From Methylophilaceae bacterium (GTDB lineage: Bacteria > Pseudomonadota > Gammaproteobacteria > Burkholderiales > Methylophilaceae), in contig JABFRO010000003.1 of assembly GCA_013141125.1 (NCBI GenBank), positions 296,458 to 360,457 of the forward strand: a stretch of 64,000 bases of DNA, in the 5' to 3' direction. Shown here one piece after another: positions 36,902 through 45,500 of this stretch. Under the pieces are notes generated by a model. That model was not told where the DNA came from and searched no databases. It saw only the letters and a list, made by a program, of their open reading frames with translations. Both the position numbers and the translations under genes were made by a program. Each line of letters opens with the position of its first letter. Within the stretch, counting starts at the first letter, position 1.

Positions 36902-38555
36902 GGTTCACCTCCTGTACTGTGGTTTCACCACGCCAGGCCATATCCAGCGCTGCTTCGCGCAACAGGCGCGTGCCTTGCTGTTGGGCGTATTCCTTGATTT
37001 GGCGAATGGAGGCTCTGTTTGCGATAAGCTCGCGCAAAGTGTCATCCAAAGCTAAAATTTCCGCTACGGCACGTCGCCCTTTAAACCCCGTGCCACGGCA
37101 AGCGCCGCAACCTTTGCCTTGCACCGGACGTGCAGTATCAGGCGGCGTAACTCCGGCCAAGGCTATCAAAGCCGGATCAACAGACACCGCTTCCGCGCAA
37201 TGGTTGCAAACCGTGCGCAATAAACGCTGGGCGATAATAATATTCAGCGCGGAAACAAAACTGTAGGGATCAACGCCCATATTGAGAAAACGACCAATCA
37301 CGTCAAATACATTGTTGGCATGAACTGAAGTAAACACCAGATGTCCGGTGAGCGCGGATTGCACGGCGATTTGTGCGGTTTCTGCATCGCGGATTTCGCC
37401 GACCATGATCTTGTCCGGGTCATGACGCAAAATGGAGCGCAAACCGCGCGCAAACGTTAGCCCTTTTTTTTCATTTACCGGGATTTGCAAAACGCCTGCC
37501 AGCTGGTATTCCACCGGATCTTCAATGGTGATGATTTTGTCCAGACCGTGATTGATTTCGCTAATCGCGGCGTAAAGCGTGGTGGTTTTGCCGCTGCCAG
37601 TGGGGCCGGTGACCAACACCATGCCATAGGGGCTGAGAAAATGGCGGCGCATGACGCTCATCACTTCTTCATCAAAGCCGAGATAATCCAGACGCAAGCC
37701 TTTGATATGGTCGGCCAGCGCCTGTTTATCCAGAATACGAATCACTATATCTTCACCATGTATGCTAGGCATGACTGACACCCGAAAATCCACATCCCGA
37801 CCACGATAAACGGCGCGGAAACGGCCATCTTGCGGTACGCGTTGCTCGGTAATATCCAGTTCCGCCATTACTTTGATGCGTGAAATCACCTGATCAGCCA
37901 TGGCTTGTTCACTCACCGCGCCCACCTGGCTCATCACGCCATCCAGCCGATATTTGATCGCTAGACCATAGGCTAATGTTTCCAAATGAATATCGCTGGC
38001 TTCGGCTTTAAGTGCGTCATAAAGTGTGGAACGCACCAGCTTGATCACAGGGCTGGCATCGCCTTCAATGGTGTGCAGCGAAAGCTCTTCCGCACGGTTG
38101 ACAGCGTTGCCGATACCATCCACCGCGCCTAGTGCAGAATCCACTGCACGCATGGATTCTTCCTGTTTGGCCAGATACGCGGCAATGTCAGCGCGGTGTG
38201 ACAAACGCATTTTGAACGGTTGTGCAATGCGTTCCGCCGCCCAGGCGGGCAGGTTTTCATCAAACACATCCGCAAAAACCAGCAGCAGGCTATCATCATT
38301 ATTTCGTAAAACGACGCAATCGCGTTGCAGTGCTTCGGAAAATGACATGCGATCAAATGCTGCGTTGTATTCCTGCATTTGCGCTAAATTAATGCGTTGG
38401 TAGGAATAGGTTTGGGCCAGTGCCTGTGTCAGTGCTTCTGGTGTCAGGCCGCTGCTTTCTTCCAGCAACTCAATGGCACGTCGACCTTGTTCACTGGCAG
38501 TGGCACAAATGTTTTTGATAAAAGCGGGTAACTTTTCAACTGAAGAAGTCTGCAT
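36882..38555 (-). CDS. gspE: Type II secretion assembly ATPase GspE
   Basis: 557 residues. An N-terminal GspE_N-like domain (about 1-150), then the AAA-type secretion ATPase: Walker A G-P-T-G-S-G-K-T-T-T near residue 318, Asp box, Walker B M-V-G-E-I-R-D-A-E-T near 385 and His box. Near the C-terminus is a four-cysteine zinc site (C-N-H-C … C-G-A-C, about 450-485), typical of GspE and PilB. It powers pseudopilus growth. It overlaps gspF by one base and the pilM-like gene by 20. Confidence 0.95.
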   Translation of the reverse strand: MQTSSVEKLPAFIKNICATASEQGRRAIELLEESSGLTPEALTQALAQTYSYQRINLAQMQEYNAAFDRMSFSEALQRDCVVLRNNDDSLLLVFADVFDENLPAWAAERIAQPFKMRLSHRADIAAYLAKQEESMRAVDSALGAVDGIGNAVNRAEELSLHTIEGDASPVIKLVRSTLYDALKAEASDIHLETLAYGLAIKYRLDGVMSQVGAVSEQAMADQVISRIKVMAELDITEQRVPQDGRFRAVYRGRDVDFRVSVMPSIHGEDIVIRILDKQALADHIKGLRLDYLGFDEEVMSVMRRHFLSPYGMVLVTGPTGSGKTTTLYAAISEINHGLDKIITIEDPVEYQLAGVLQIPVNEKKGLTFARGLRSILRHDPDKIMVGEIRDAETAQIAVQSALTGHLVFTSVHANNVFDVIGRFLNMGVDPYSFVSALNIIIAQRLLRTVCNHCAEAVSVDPALIALAGVTPPDTARPVQGKGCGACRGTGFKGRRAVAEILALDDTLRELIANRASIRQIKEYAQQQGTRLLREAALDMAWRGETTVQEVNRVTAVV

Positions 38556-39739
38556 TATCGAATCCCGCTGGCCAGTTCAAAAATCGGCAGATACATCAGC
38601 AACACAATCACGCCGATGACCACGCCAATGGCGGCCATCAATATTGGCTCAAACAGTTTGGTAAATGCATCCACCCAACGCAGCATTTCTTCTTCATGAA
38701 AATCAGCAGCATGTTCCATCATGCCATCCAAGCGCCCGGATTTTTCTCCGGCACGAAATAATTGTAAAGCCACAGGTGTTGTCAAGCCGCATTCGGTCAA
38801 GGCTTCCGAGAAGGGACGGCCTTCGCTTATCAGTCTCTGTGCCAGCGCTACATTTTGATGCAGGGCATGACCAAGCAGTTCATTCACCATGCCAAGCGCC
38901 GTTACAACAGGCACACCGCTACGCAATAACATCGCCAAGGTGCGATATAAACGGCTGAGATGGTAAACGCGTATGCGCGAGCCAATTTGCGGTAAATGCG
39001 TCATGGCGATGCCTATTTTAGCGCGTACCGCTGGTTGTTTGAACAACGCCACCAAGCCCACGATGCTGGCGATCAAAAGTGCCAGCATCAACATACCGTG
39101 GTGTTCTACTGTTTGCCCGACTTCCATTAGTATTTCCGAGGCAAAGGAAAGGTGCGTTGAGCGTGATTCATAAATTTTGCTGAAACGTGGTACTACGTAA
39201 CCCAGTAAAAACAGCAACACCAGCCCACCAAACACCAACACCAAAGATGGATAAATCGATGCGCTGACGATGCGTTTGCGCAGAATATCCACTTGTTCCA
39301 GATACACGGAATAACGCGCCAGACCTTCTGGCAAGTTGCCCGTGGTTTCACAGGCACGCACACTGGCAACAAACAAGCTGGGAAAATGCTGCGGCATAGT
39401 GGATAAGGCATCCGAAAACTGCCGACCTTCATTCAGGGCACGATGCAAACGTGAAAGTGTTTCACGCGTTTCGGGCTTGTTTTCTTTTTGTGCCAAAGTA
39501 TGCAGCACTTCAGATAAAGGCAGTCCGGCTTCCAGCAGCACTTTCAATTCCTGGCAAAACAGCAATAAAGGGAACGCTCCAGCTCGGCTGCAGAACGCGG
39601 AACCTGAGCGCTGCTGCACGCGCAGTACGGTAAAACCCTGTTGCTCGGCCAATCGGCGCGCGTCATCCGGTGTGGCGGCCTCAAGGCGCATCACGGTGGG
39701 GGCAATACCATCACGCAAAACGCGTAGTTGAAACTGCAT
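38555..39739 (-). CDS. gspF: Type II secretion inner-membrane platform protein GspF
   Basis: 394 residues with the two repeated T2SF domains (about 60-180 and 270-385). Three membrane helices lie near 160-185, 210-230 and 365-390. Typical motifs are F-C-Q-E-L-K-V-L-L-E-A-G-L-P-L and M-L-L-R-S-G-V-P-V, both with the L-x-x-G-(L/V)-P pattern of the family. GspF is the core of the inner-membrane platform on which GspE acts. Intact, coupled to gspE. Confidence 0.94.
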   Translation of the reverse strand: MQFQLRVLRDGIAPTVMRLEAATPDDARRLAEQQGFTVLRVQQRSGSAFCSRAGAFPLLLFCQELKVLLEAGLPLSEVLHTLAQKENKPETRETLSRLHRALNEGRQFSDALSTMPQHFPSLFVASVRACETTGNLPEGLARYSVYLEQVDILRKRIVSASIYPSLVLVFGGLVLLFLLGYVVPRFSKIYESRSTHLSFASEILMEVGQTVEHHGMLMLALLIASIVGLVALFKQPAVRAKIGIAMTHLPQIGSRIRVYHLSRLYRTLAMLLRSGVPVVTALGMVNELLGHALHQNVALAQRLISEGRPFSEALTECGLTTPVALQLFRAGEKSGRLDGMMEHAADFHEEEMLRWVDAFTKLFEPILMAAIGVVIGVIVLLMYLPIFELASGIR

Positions 39740-39815
39740 AAGGGAGTTGTTCTTGATTCAATAATTAAATGTGGGTAGGTAGCTGGGTGGGCAACGCGGT
39801 ATTGCCCACGCTACG

Positions 39816-40223
39816 TCAGCCATTACTAATATCGGCGTTGTCTTCCGTGCCACCAGGTTTGCCGTCCTTGCCATAGGAATATAGATCATATTCACGTTTT
39901 TCGCCGGGGACACGGTATTGGTAGGGCTGTCCCCAAGGGTCTTGTGGTACGGCTTTTTCAATATAAGGTCCACGCCATTTACTTTCATTGTTGGGGGCGA
40001 TGGTCAAGGCTTGTAAGCCGTTTTCCTGTGTGGGGTAATGTCCGGTATCCAGTCGGTAAACATCCAGTGCTTTGGTTAAAGCAGAAATCTGTGCCGCAGC
40101 GGTTTTTACTTCGGAAGCGCCAAGCTGATTGAAGTAACGTGGTGCCACAATGCCGACCAGCAAGCCGATAATGACCATCACCACGAGTAATTCTAACAGG
40201 GTAAAGCCGGAGTGTTTTCTCAT
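39816..40223 (-). CDS. gspG: Major pseudopilin GspG
   Basis: About 135 residues from the ATG at 40223 (a longer frame begins at 40289, but the leader M-R-K-H-S-G directly before F-T-L-L-E-L-L-V-V-M-V-I-I-G-L-L is the classic prepilin start). The C-terminal part has the GspG hallmark: Y-R-L-D-T-G-H-Y-P-T-Q-E-N-G-L-Q-A-L, K-W-R-G-P-Y, P-Q-D-P-W-G-Q-P-Y-Q-Y and Y-D-L-Y-S-Y-G-K-D-G-K-P-G-G, ending in the calcium-binding loop with D-I-S-N. This makes it the main subunit of a true type II pseudopilus. A terminator-like hairpin precedes it at 40275-40298. Confidence 0.95.
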   Translation of the reverse strand: MRKHSGFTLLELLVVMVIIGLLVGIVAPRYFNQLGASEVKTAAAQISALTKALDVYRLDTGHYPTQENGLQALTIAPNNESKWRGPYIEKAVPQDPWGQPYQYRVPGEKREYDLYSYGKDGKPGGTEDNADISNG

Positions 40224-40274
40224 ACAATGGACTTTCAGAAAACTAAAAAAGGGCAGTTGACTTAATCGTAACAG

Positions 40275-40298
40275 AAAAAACCCCCGCAAATGCGAGGG
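40275..40298 (-). terminator. Rho-independent terminator between the HbpS-like gene and gspG
   Basis: Minus strand: CCCTCGC-ATTT-GCGGGGG followed by six T. It lies about 20 bases after the stop of the secreted protein gene. It may let that first gene be transcribed more strongly than the secretion genes beyond it. Confidence 0.8.
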
Positions 40299-40319
40299 CT
40301 TGGATTTGCTTAAAGCAGA

Positions 40320-41096
40320 TTATGGACGAACGCCGAAGTCACTAGCGCTGCCAATAGCCGTGCTGGGTGTTGGGTCTTTGACACCACATGCTGGTTGTTG
40401 AAACAAAGCTGCTGGCGTAGCAACCAGCTTCAGGCCATCATCATTGGGCTGGCCAGTCAGGCCGAGGGCTAGACGTAAACGATAGGCAAAGGCATGGTCG
40501 CGGCAGGAAGTGTCACCAGAAGCACCGACAGCGCCTGTTTTGACATGGCTGGCATTATAAAGTGCAACACCGCCGCCAAACACATTAACGCCACCGATGT
40601 TTTTACCCGTTAACGGATCACTAGCAGTACCGAATAGTGCTGGATTGCCATCATAAGCCTTGGATGCATCTACCGGGTTGCTATGTTGCAAACCATAAAG
40701 ACTGCCGCCAGGTTGCACGGCAACGTACACGGCACCGGTGGAAATGGCCAGATTATTCAAACTGAATGCATTGGCAGTATTGGCTTTTTGTGCGGAAATG
40801 ACGCGGCTACCCAGCCAAGCCTGATTGCCAGAACTTGCACCAGTGTTGGCCGTGCCATGTTTGGTAGAGTAAACATAACAGATTCTACCGGTTGGATCTG
40901 CCAGCGTGGCCCACATTGGCAAACCGAAACCAAAACCATCGGTTTCAGTGGCTGCTGTATTTGCTGCGGCTTCAAATGCAGCACGAGTTACACCAGCGCA
41001 AGTAGAGAATCTCTCTGCAGCCATTGCAGAGGAAGCTGCAATGATTGAGACCCCTGTTAAGGTAGCCAGTACGGCCAGTTGCATTTTTTTGTTCAT
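40320..41096 (-). CDS. Secreted GlcG/HbpS-like (haem-binding superfamily) protein
   Basis: 258 residues with a clear Sec signal peptide (cleavage near A-M-A, residue 26). The mature part carries GlcG/HbpS family traits: S-R-V-I-S-A-Q-K-A-N-T-A-N-A-F-S, Q-P-G-G-S-L-Y-G-L, G-G-V-N-V-F-G-G-G-V-A-L-Y and G-A-V-G-A-S-G-D-T-S-C-R-D-H. Some members bind haem or cobalamin; others have no known ligand. Four Cys (in S-T-C-A-G, R-I-C-Y, T-S-C-R and P-A-C-G) could form disulfides after export. It heads the type II secretion-like operon but is split from it by a terminator, so it is a candidate for the secreted cargo. That is inference. Confidence 0.78.
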   Translation of the reverse strand: MNKKMQLAVLATLTGVSIIAASSAMAAERFSTCAGVTRAAFEAAANTAATETDGFGFGLPMWATLADPTGRICYVYSTKHGTANTGASSGNQAWLGSRVISAQKANTANAFSLNNLAISTGAVYVAVQPGGSLYGLQHSNPVDASKAYDGNPALFGTASDPLTGKNIGGVNVFGGGVALYNASHVKTGAVGASGDTSCRDHAFAYRLRLALGLTGQPNDDGLKLVATPAALFQQPACGVKDPTPSTAIGSASDFGVRP

Positions 41097-41542
41097 GATA
41101 AAACCTTTCTGGGAAATTAATACAGTGGAATGAAGTGTGATGCTGTTTATCTACAGCAAGTTAAGGTGAATGGGCTGTAGACAGATAATTCTGGCATGAA
41201 TTGTTGATATTCACAATGCCATAAGAACACCGATCAAATTTCTTACACCCTCAAAGTCTGAGATTTGGCGTTCGTAATACCAGATCAGCTTGAACGTTAC
41301 TACTTTCTTTCAGGTAACTCGGCGATTCAGTGGTATCGGTTCAATATTTCATACCGACAATTATATTGCAACATCTTATTGAGTTTGGGAATAGTCCAAA
41401 CGGACTATTCCCAATAAAAATCCAAAGTGCTAAATTTGACATTAGGGTGTAACATTTATAGTTCAAGCGTAAAAATTTGGATGTTTTTATGCACCTGTCA
41501 TGTAAACAAGTTCTGGCGTATCAAAATTTTGGGAGAATATGA
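41097..41542. other. Divergent intergenic region
   Basis: 446 bases between the HbpS-like gene (minus) and the PEP-CTERM gene (plus). There are no genes. It holds the 13-bp-stem inverted repeat at 41385-41414. Promoters for both directions must lie here but could not be placed with confidence. Confidence 0.5.
41385..41414. promoter_or_regulatory. Perfect 13-bp inverted repeat upstream of the PEP-CTERM gene
   Basis: TTGGGAATAGTCC (41385-41397), loop AAAC, GGACTATTCCCAA (41402-41414). There is no T run on either side, so an operator or RNA structure is more likely than a terminator. It lies about 130 bases before the PEP-CTERM gene start. Confidence 0.5.
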
Positions 41543-42118
41543 ATGATAAAACGTAAATTAATTGCGTTTGGTTTGGCGTCGTTTTTGGTTGCCATTCCAG
41601 GTATTTCAAGTGCTGGCACGGTCGAATTTACTGCTGATGAAGCTCCGAGTGTTGTAAATTTACAAGCCGTTGGCGGCAATGAGTGGAGTGCTTTGGGTTT
41701 GACGGTTTCAAATGCTTCTTGGTACTTTGTTGGTTATGGTTTTGATGGTTTTGATGGTGCTGGCTTGTTTGTAACGAATACCAATGCACCGGCGGTAATT
41801 ACTCTTAATTCGGTTGCATCATCAGTTAGTCTGGATTTATGGGTATCAGACGGCGGTTCATTTAGTTTTACCGCTTATGATGCAAATCACCATAGTGTGG
41901 GAGGTATTAGTTTCACGTCCCTTGGTGAATTGTCCGGCACCCAAACTTTTACCGGAGCCATTAAATCGATAGAGTTCACTGGGGAGTATGCAGCACTTTC
42001 CACGTTGACAACCGTTGTGCCAGTGACTAATCCTGTTCCTGAGCCGGAAGCCTATTCCATGTTGCTCGCTGGTCTTGGTGTGATGGGTGTGGTTGCTCGT
42101 CGCCGTAAATTGGTTTAA
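41543..42118 (+). CDS. PEP-CTERM sorted extracellular protein
   Basis: 191 residues. N-terminal signal peptide (cleaved near S-S-A-G, residue 25) and a C-terminal sorting signal: P-V-P-E-P-E-A-Y (the Pro-Glu-Pro motif), a hydrophobic helix S-M-L-L-A-G-L-G-V-M-G-V-V-A, and a basic tail R-R-R-K. Exosortase cuts at this tail and the protein is anchored or released into the exopolysaccharide. The mature part is Gly/Ser/Thr-rich beta sequence of unknown function, as is usual. The ribosome site GGGAG lies about 7 bases before the ATG. It shows that an exosortase is active in this organism even though none is encoded in the window. Confidence 0.92.
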   Translation: MIKRKLIAFGLASFLVAIPGISSAGTVEFTADEAPSVVNLQAVGGNEWSALGLTVSNASWYFVGYGFDGFDGAGLFVTNTNAPAVITLNSVASSVSLDLWVSDGGSFSFTAYDANHHSVGGISFTSLGELSGTQTFTGAIKSIEFTGEYAALSTLTTVVPVTNPVPEPEAYSMLLAGLGVMGVVARRRKLV

Positions 42119-42152
42119 TGCACGAAGTCGCTTATAGAAGCCAGTAATGTCA

Positions 42153-42176
42153 AGGGAGCTACGGCTCCCTTTTTTG
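42153..42176 (+). terminator. Rho-independent terminator of the PEP-CTERM gene
   Basis: AAGGGAGC-TACG-GCTCCCTT followed by a T run (42169-42175). It lies about 35 bases after the stop codon. Confidence 0.85.
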
Positions 42177-42270
42177 TTTCTCTCTCATGGTTACAATGGG
42201 GTTGAATTCAGCAGAAGTTGTTCAAAGTCGCTACTCCTATCAAAACGGACATTATTTCGCTAGCAAATTT

Positions 42271-42669
42271 ATGCTTATTATTTCAGAAACCGAATATCAA
42301 CTCTCGGCGATCCGCGCACAGGGTGCGGGTGGGCAGAATGTGAATAAAGTATCTACTGCCATTCATTTGCGTTTTGATATTCAAGCTTCGTCATTGAGCG
42401 AGTGGCTTAAGGATAAGCTGTTGAACTTGAAAGATAGTCGCATTACTGATGAAGGTGTGCTGGTATTAAAAGCCCAGCAATATCGCACGCAGGAGGCGAA
42501 CAAAAAAGATGCCATCAAACGCTTGCATGAAATTATCAATGCGGCCAATCAAGTAAAACCTACGCGTTATGCTACGCGCCCCAGTCGGGGAGCGCAAAAA
42601 CGTCGTTTGGAAAGTAAGACGCAGCGCGGGCAAGTGAAGCGCCTGCGTGGCAAAATCGAGCCGGATTAA
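42271..42669 (+). CDS. arfB: Peptidyl-tRNA hydrolase ArfB (ribosome rescue)
   Basis: About 132 residues from the ATG at 42271 (the frame opens earlier at 42187, but the added 28 residues do not match the family and would overlap the terminator region). The catalytic loop R-A-Q-G-A-G-G-Q-N-V-N-K-V-S-T-A contains the GGQ motif of release factors. The C-terminus is the basic tail (R-G-A-Q-K-R-R-L-E-S-K-T-Q-R-G) that enters the mRNA channel of stalled ribosomes. ArfB frees peptide from non-stop ribosomes. It is convergent with the MFS gene, 9 bases apart. Confidence 0.93.
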   Translation: MLIISETEYQLSAIRAQGAGGQNVNKVSTAIHLRFDIQASSLSEWLKDKLLNLKDSRITDEGVLVLKAQQYRTQEANKKDAIKRLHEIINAANQVKPTRYATRPSRGAQKRRLESKTQRGQVKRLRGKIEPD

Positions 42670-42678
42670 AGCGAGTTC

Positions 42679-43839
42679 TTAAAAAGCCATATGCGCATGC
42701 TGGCGTAATTTCAGCCAGATTGCAATCGCAATAAAGCCCAGAAGTGGATAAATCGCGGTCAGCATGAATGTTGTTTGGCCACCCCAGTGTTCTAACATAT
42801 AGCCACCAGTCAGGCTGCCCACAACACCGCCCACGCCGTAGGAAACGCTGCTATAAATAGCTTGTCCTTTGGCTTGGTGACGACCTTTGAAAAAATGATG
42901 AATAATGGCCACTGAGGCGGAATGAAAGCTGCCGAAAGTGGCGGCGTGTAGCGTTTGTGCAAGTATCAAAACCCATAGCGAGGAAGTACCCAAGCCTATC
43001 ATTGAAAATCTTAAAACGGCGAGTGCCAAACTTGCCAGCAAAATTTGTTTCAGGCTGAATCTGGCGGTCAATTTGGGCATGATGATAAAAATCATGATTT
43101 CGCAGATTACGCCTATCGCCCATAAACCACCAATCAGAGATTTACTGTAACCATGTGCCTCGAGATAGATGGAGTAAAAGCTGTAATACACGCTATGCGC
43201 GCTCACCATGAGTGAGCAGCCAATCAAAAGCGAAAGCACCGCTGGGTTTTTGATAATATTCCATACCGATAAGTGATCGGTATGGTGTGGCGGTACATGC
43301 GGTTCCGGGATGTAAAAAGTCAGCGCAAACAAGCCGATCTGAATGGCCAATAAGGCCCAAAGCAAATTGGAAATTTCGCCAACATCCAGTAAAAATCCCA
43401 GCCCGACTGCGGCGACCACAAAGCCGACGGAGCCCCACAGACGTATTCGGCTATATGGTTGATTGGCTGGCTCCAGATGCGCCAGGGTGACAGATTCTGC
43501 CAGTGGTAGCGTGGAACTGGTAAACAGGCTCATGGCGGCCATCACAAAAAACAACCATAAAAAACTGCTGCCAAAAAATACCCCCAGATAACCCAGCAAG
43601 CCCAGTATTGCGGTGAGTTTTATCCACGCCACGCGTTTGCCAGTGTGGTCTGCCAGCCAGCCCCAAAAGCTGGGCGCAAAAATGCGGCTGGCCTGAAACA
43701 AGGACATTAATATGCCTATATCTGCGGCTGAAAAGTGTTTCGATTGGAGATACAAACCCCAATACGGGACAAATGCACCCACAAACATGTAATACATAAA
43801 ATAAAAGCTGGAAAGTCGCCAGTAGGGGATGCGATGCAT
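42679..43839 (-). CDS. MFS transporter (MFS_1-like/HcaT type)
   Basis: 386 residues with about 12 hydrophobic helices. The start Y-W-R-L-S-S-F-Y-F-M-Y-Y-M-F-V-G-A-F-V-P-Y-W-G-L-Y-L and the loop W-G-W-L-A-D-H-T-G-K-R match the subfamily of proton symporters that includes HcaT and nucleoside permeases. The repeated domain boundary lies near residue 200. The substrate cannot be read from the sequence. It stands alone between arfB and the aroC-ydcH unit. Confidence 0.85.
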   Translation of the reverse strand: MHRIPYWRLSSFYFMYYMFVGAFVPYWGLYLQSKHFSAADIGILMSLFQASRIFAPSFWGWLADHTGKRVAWIKLTAILGLLGYLGVFFGSSFLWLFFVMAAMSLFTSSTLPLAESVTLAHLEPANQPYSRIRLWGSVGFVVAAVGLGFLLDVGEISNLLWALLAIQIGLFALTFYIPEPHVPPHHTDHLSVWNIIKNPAVLSLLIGCSLMVSAHSVYYSFYSIYLEAHGYSKSLIGGLWAIGVICEIMIFIIMPKLTARFSLKQILLASLALAVLRFSMIGLGTSSLWVLILAQTLHAATFGSFHSASVAIIHHFFKGRHQAKGQAIYSSVSYGVGGVVGSLTGGYMLEHWGGQTTFMLTAIYPLLGFIAIAIWLKLRQHAHMAF

Positions 43840-43860
43840 GAACCTGTGCCAGGGTAGTCA

Positions 43861-43895
43861 AAAAAATAAAAAAGGCCGACTATAGGCCGGCCTTT
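43861..43895 (-). terminator. Rho-independent terminator after the YdcH-like gene
   Basis: Minus strand: AAGGCCG … CGGCCTT hairpin followed by six T and then a further T-rich stretch. It begins 16 bases after the stop codon at 43911. Confidence 0.82.
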
Positions 43896-43910
43896 GCATA
43901 CATTTACGAA

Positions 43911-44156
43911 TTACTTTCCAGACGTATTTAAAATGGCGTAAAGCTGGTCTTTTAAAAGCAAACGTCGTTTTTTTGTTTCTTCGGCGTATTCGTCCGTAAC
44001 CGGCTCAATGTTTTGCTCAATACGTAGCACTTCGCGATTCACCTCATGGTATTCATCAAACAATTTGGCAAAATGGTTGTTGCTGGTTTTGAGCGTATGT
44101 ATCAGCTCTTTGTGCTCTGGAAATTCATGCACTAAATCATGTTGTTGTTGTTCCAT
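43911..44156 (-). CDS. YdcH-family small protein (DUF465)
   Basis: 81 residues from the ATG at 44156, supported by an AGGAG ribosome site 6 bases upstream. A longer reading from 44324 would run antiparallel to nothing useful and into aroC. The body is almost all alpha-helical and charged: H-E-F-P-E-H-K-E-L-I-H-T-L-K … N-H-F-A-K-L-F-D-E-Y-H-E-V-N, the DUF465/YdcH signature. The function is unknown; it probably forms a coiled coil. It lies 26 bases downstream of aroC in the same transcription unit. Confidence 0.88.
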   Translation of the reverse strand: MEQQQHDLVHEFPEHKELIHTLKTSNNHFAKLFDEYHEVNREVLRIEQNIEPVTDEYAEETKKRRLLLKDQLYAILNTSGK

Positions 44157-44182
44157 AAAAGCTCCTGTCGGTTTAAAAAAGT

Positions 44183-45289
44183 TTATAGTGAATTTGAGTT
44201 GGCTGGCATTTGGGGTGTATTGGTCACCACATCGGCACATTGCGCACGATGACGCAAGGCATGATCTATTAATACTAACGCTAACATGGCTTCGGCAATG
44301 GGTGTGGCGCGCACACCTACGCAAGGATCATGACGGCCGGTTGTTTTCATAAGAAAATCATTGCCCGCTTTATCAATGGAATGCCTATCCTGCGGGATGC
44401 TGGAAGTAGGCTTGAGTGCAAGGTGTACCAATACATCCTGACCAGAAGAAATACCACCTAAAACACCACCCGCATGGTTGCTGGCAAAACCTTGCGCGGT
44501 TATTTCATCGCTGTGTTCGGAACCGCGCTGCGCTATGCTGGCAAATCCTGCGCCAATTTCCACACCTTTTACTGCATTTATACTCATCATGGCATAGGCA
44601 ATTTCCGCATCCAGCCTATCGTAAACCGGTTCGCCCCAGCCTACGGGTACCCCTTGCGCCACTACGGAAATACGCGCACCGACGGAATCTCGCGCGGCAC
44701 GAATCCTGTCCAGATAAGCCTCCAGTTCCGGTACTATGCTTTGATTGGGCGCAAAAAATGGATTTTCACTCACCGCATCCCAAGTCTCAAATGGGATATT
44801 AATTTCACCCAATTGGCTCATGTAACCGCGTATTACCACGCCATAGCGTTGTTTCAGCCACTTTTTGGCAATGGCTCCAGCCGCCACACGCACCGCAGTT
44901 TCACGCGCGCTGGAACGACCGCCGCCACGATAATCGCGTATGCCGTATTTCTGCCAATAGGTGTAATCCGCATGGCCGGGGCGAAAAGTTTCAGCGATGT
45001 TGCCATAATCGTGGCTACGCTGATCTTCATTGCGGATAATGAAACCGATAGGCGCGCCTGTGGTTTTGCCTTCAAAAACACCGGAAAGAATTTCAACGGT
45101 ATCGGATTCCTTGCGCTGCGTAACGTGGCGCGAAGTCCCAGGTTTGCGTCTATCCAGATCCCCTTGTAAGTCTTCTGCACATAATTCTAATCCGGGCGGA
45201 CAGCCATCCACTACACCACCTATTGCCGGGCCGTGTGATTCTCCAAAAGAAGTGAGTGTAAATAGAGTGCCTATTGTATTGCCGGACAT
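44183..45289 (-). CDS. aroC: Chorismate synthase
   Basis: 368 residues. Family motifs are [18 protein letters not shown] near the start, the FMN-binding [11 protein letters not shown] and [15 protein letters not shown]. It makes chorismate from EPSP (the AroA product) using reduced FMN. The sequence is intact, in contrast with the frameshifted aroA at 17355-18640, which supports the idea that the shikimate pathway is functional. Confidence 0.97.
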   Translation of the reverse strand: MSGNTIGTLFTLTSFGESHGPAIGGVVDGCPPGLELCAEDLQGDLDRRKPGTSRHVTQRKESDTVEILSGVFEGKTTGAPIGFIIRNEDQRSHDYGNIAETFRPGHADYTYWQKYGIRDYRGGGRSSARETAVRVAAGAIAKKWLKQRYGVVIRGYMSQLGEINIPFETWDAVSENPFFAPNQSIVPELEAYLDRIRAARDSVGARISVVAQGVPVGWGEPVYDRLDAEIAYAMMSINAVKGVEIGAGFASIAQRGSEHSDEITAQGFASNHAGGVLGGISSGQDVLVHLALKPTSSIPQDRHSIDKAGNDFLMKTTGRHDPCVGVRATPIAEAMLALVLIDHALRHRAQCADVVTNTPQMPANSNSL

Positions 45290-45416
45290 AGAAAAATCTC
45301 AAAAATGCTCAATTGCAAGTTTAACATAGCTCTCGCACTGGCTGGTTCAGGAAATCCTTTACGCGCCATTATCAAGATTGACTAACCGACAGTGTCGAAA
45401 TGGTTTAAGCGCAGGG

Positions 45417-45444
45417 TAAAGTTATCATTAAAAACAGCCGATGT
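45417..45444 (+). promoter_or_regulatory. Candidate sigma-28 (FliA) promoter of cheY
   Basis: TAAAGTTA (45417-45424) and GCCGATGT (45437-45444), spaced 12 bases; the enterobacterial consensus is TAAAGTTT-N11-GCCGATAA. It lies 57 bases before the cheY start, and cheY-type genes are commonly FliA-dependent. Spacing one base longer than consensus lowers confidence. Confidence 0.55.
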
Positions 45445-45500
45445 AGCCATGTATCCGAAGATGAATTTCGGCTCTAACCAATAACTAGGTGAGAATGAAA

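Noticed and set aside
41180-41205. Possible sigma-54 promoter (TGGCAT…TTG) upstream of the PEP-CTERM gene
   Set aside because: The -12 GC is missing and the distance to the gene is over 300 bases; too weak to call.
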